A stretch of DNA of 64,000 nt from Francisella sp. SYW-9 (GTDB lineage: Bacteria; Pseudomonadota; Gammaproteobacteria; Francisellales; Francisellaceae): contig NZ_VXKQ01000010.1 of NCBI RefSeq assembly GCF_008711465.1, positions 1 to 64,000 of the forward strand, given 5' to 3'. Shown here piece after piece: positions 62,820-64,000 of the stretch. The notes below the pieces were generated by a model. That model saw nothing but the letters and a program-made list of their open reading frames with translations. It did not search any database and was not told the DNA's origin. Both the position numbers and the translations under genes were made by a program. Numbering within the stretch: the first letter of the stretch is position 1; each line of letters starts with the position of its first letter.

Positions 62820-63646
62820 GTTTTGATCTTAGTAAATTACCTTTACCTGATGCTATATCCAAAGTTAGCTATGATGATAATCTGAGTGCTTTGTTGAAAC
62901 AATTTAAAACTTTGACTCCTGATTGGGATGTATATTTAGCTTCTGACCCAGTAGTTAAGATATTTGAGTCTTGTGCATATTTATTAACCTTGAAAGATCA
63001 ACAAAGAAACGATCAAATTCAAGCAGTATTAATATCTAGTTCATCAGGTGATGATTTAGATAATTTAGGGGCTTTATTTTCAGTTGCCAGAGCTAAAGAT
63101 GAAAAAGATGATAGATATAGACAACGTATATTAGGGGCATTATCTTTATTATCATCAGCAGGTATAGCAAAGGCATATGAGACTTTAGCACTACAAGCTG
63201 ATAGTGATGTTGAATATGCAGTAGCTTATGATGATGACAAACAACCAGCTAAAGCATTTATAACTATTCAGTCTTTAAGTTCCAAAGATGGTAGTGCTTC
63301 AGCTGATTTAGTTAAAAAAGTAAATGATTATTTGAATAGTCCTGATAGAAAACCATTAGGAGCAGATGTTATTGTCTCAGGTGTTGATGTTATTGATTAT
63401 CAAATTAAAGCAGAAATTAAGATCGAGAACGACGCAGATGAAACTATAGTAAAAAAAACCATATCTAATAACTTATTAAGTTTAACAAATCAAAAAAAGA
63501 GAATAGGAGCAGAAATAGCATTATCAGAGATATACGCTTCGATGAATATAGAGGGAGTAGCTGTTGTGACAAGCTTATCATCACCTACACAAAACATATA
63601 TACATCAAATCAAGAATTACCATATTGCACTAGTATTATATTTTGA
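62816..63646 (+). CDS. baseplate assembly protein J
   Basis: 276 aa of the P2 gpJ / Mu gp47 family: ARAKDEKDDRYRQRILGALSLLSSAGIAKAYETLALQADSDVEYAVAYDDDKQPAKAFITIQS, with the ADSDVEYA and P-G-A-D-V (PLGADVIV) signs of baseplate J proteins. It forms the outer baseplate wedge. Coupled to W by a 4-base overlap. Confidence 0.9.
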   Translation: MSFDLSKLPLPDAISKVSYDDNLSALLKQFKTLTPDWDVYLASDPVVKIFESCAYLLTLKDQQRNDQIQAVLISSSSGDDLDNLGALFSVARAKDEKDDRYRQRILGALSLLSSAGIAKAYETLALQADSDVEYAVAYDDDKQPAKAFITIQSLSSKDGSASADLVKKVNDYLNSPDRKPLGADVIVSGVDVIDYQIKAEIKIENDADETIVKKTISNNLLSLTNQKKRIGAEIALSEIYASMNIEGVAVVTSLSSPTQNIYTSNQELPYCTSIIF

Positions 63647-63654
63647 GGTTAGTT

Positions 63655-64000
63655 ATGTCATTTTTTCCACCTAACACAACTGAATTAGAAAGAAACATAA
63701 TACAGAGTTTTAAAAATGTATTAGATCAAAAAGATATACTTATAGATAAACTTTATAATACAAAGCTATGTCCTGATTTTCTTTTACTATATTTAGCATA
63801 TTTCATGGATGTTGATTTTTCTATATACAATAGTCTATCAGATCAACAAAAAAGAGAATATATACTTCAATCTATAGCTATTCATAGAAAGAAAGGTACA
63901 TCAGGAGCATTAAAAGATGCACTTAATATTGGAGGATATACTTTTAATATAATCGAATGGTATCAAGATAATTCAACAGCAGGCACAGCTAAATTAAAAC
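63655..64000 (+). CDS. tail protein I (partial, cut by window end)
   Basis: At least 115 aa. LDQKDILIDKLYNTKLCPDFLLLYLAYFMDVD and REYILQSIAIHRKKGTSGALKDALNIGG follow the P2 gpI family (HRKKGTxGA). GAGG lies ahead of ATG 63655. The C-terminus lies beyond the window. With W and J it makes the P2-like W-J-I baseplate order. Confidence 0.85.
   Translation, partial: MSFFPPNTTELERNIIQSFKNVLDQKDILIDKLYNTKLCPDFLLLYLAYFMDVDFSIYNSLSDQQKREYILQSIAIHRKKGTSGALKDALNIGGYTFNIIEWYQDNSTAGTAKLK

Overview
The window is AT-rich chromosome of a gamma-proteobacterium, most probably a Francisella (F. philomiragia / F. tularensis type). Evidence: low GC throughout; two LbtU/DUF3573-type outer-membrane proteins of the FslE/FupA kind, typical of Francisella; a ribonucleotide reductase small subunit carrying its own N-terminal glutaredoxin; and compact folate and biotin clusters. 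I ran no database search, so the genus rests on recognised protein families.

Region 1 (1-46.5 kb) is ordinary host chromosome. Its main blocks are: DNA polymerase IV with a DJ-1/PfpI protein; an ABC-F ATPase and a TetR regulator; malate dehydrogenase followed by nrdA-grx-nrdB; coq7; two tandem lytic transglycosylases, tcdA, an exported hydrolase and a HAD phosphatase; a 2-Cys peroxiredoxin; a surface locus of two LbtU-type porins plus a small truncated relative; dnaQ, a VanY-like peptidase and a lipoprotein; a FUSC protein, an acetoacetate decarboxylase-like protein and an MHS transporter. Next is a complete late biotin pathway (birA facing bioD-bioC-bioF-bioB, with bioA divergent and a BirA-type operator between bioB and bioA). 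After an acid phosphatase comes a folate locus (folB-folKP plus two hydrolase-type genes on one strand; AMP ligase, pabB-pabC fusion and pabA on the other). An MFS exporter, three tandem aldo/keto reductases and an exported nitrilase-like protein end the host part.

Region 2 (about 46.7 kb to beyond the window) is the left part of a prophage. Its left edge is a displaced 3' half of tRNA-Ser(UGA) with the tRNA's own terminator; the intact tRNA should lie past the right end of the window. Reading inward: integrase, Fic protein, a decayed stretch with a relic of a second integrase 3' end, two leftward genes (a VUT/YhhQ-like transporter and a small unknown), a leftward repressor, palindromic operators, and a rightward early operon. 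That operon holds a Cro-like protein, a lambda-O-like replication protein with five iterons inside its gene, a G39P-like helicase loader, an antirepressor, small genes, a second complete P4-type integrase with a possible excisionase, a RusA resolvase, a candidate unimolecular spanin and several unknowns. An OmpH/Skp-like exported protein and an opposite-strand HU gene sit just before the late genes. The late genes start with terminase small and large subunits and pass directly to P2-like baseplate genes W, J and I, the last cut by the window end.

The prophage is the part most likely to be undescribed. It combines a lambda-like replication module with an intragenic origin, P2-like tail genes and a GpA terminase, two intact tyrosine recombinases, and host-type cargo (HU, OmpH-like, VUT-like, Fic).
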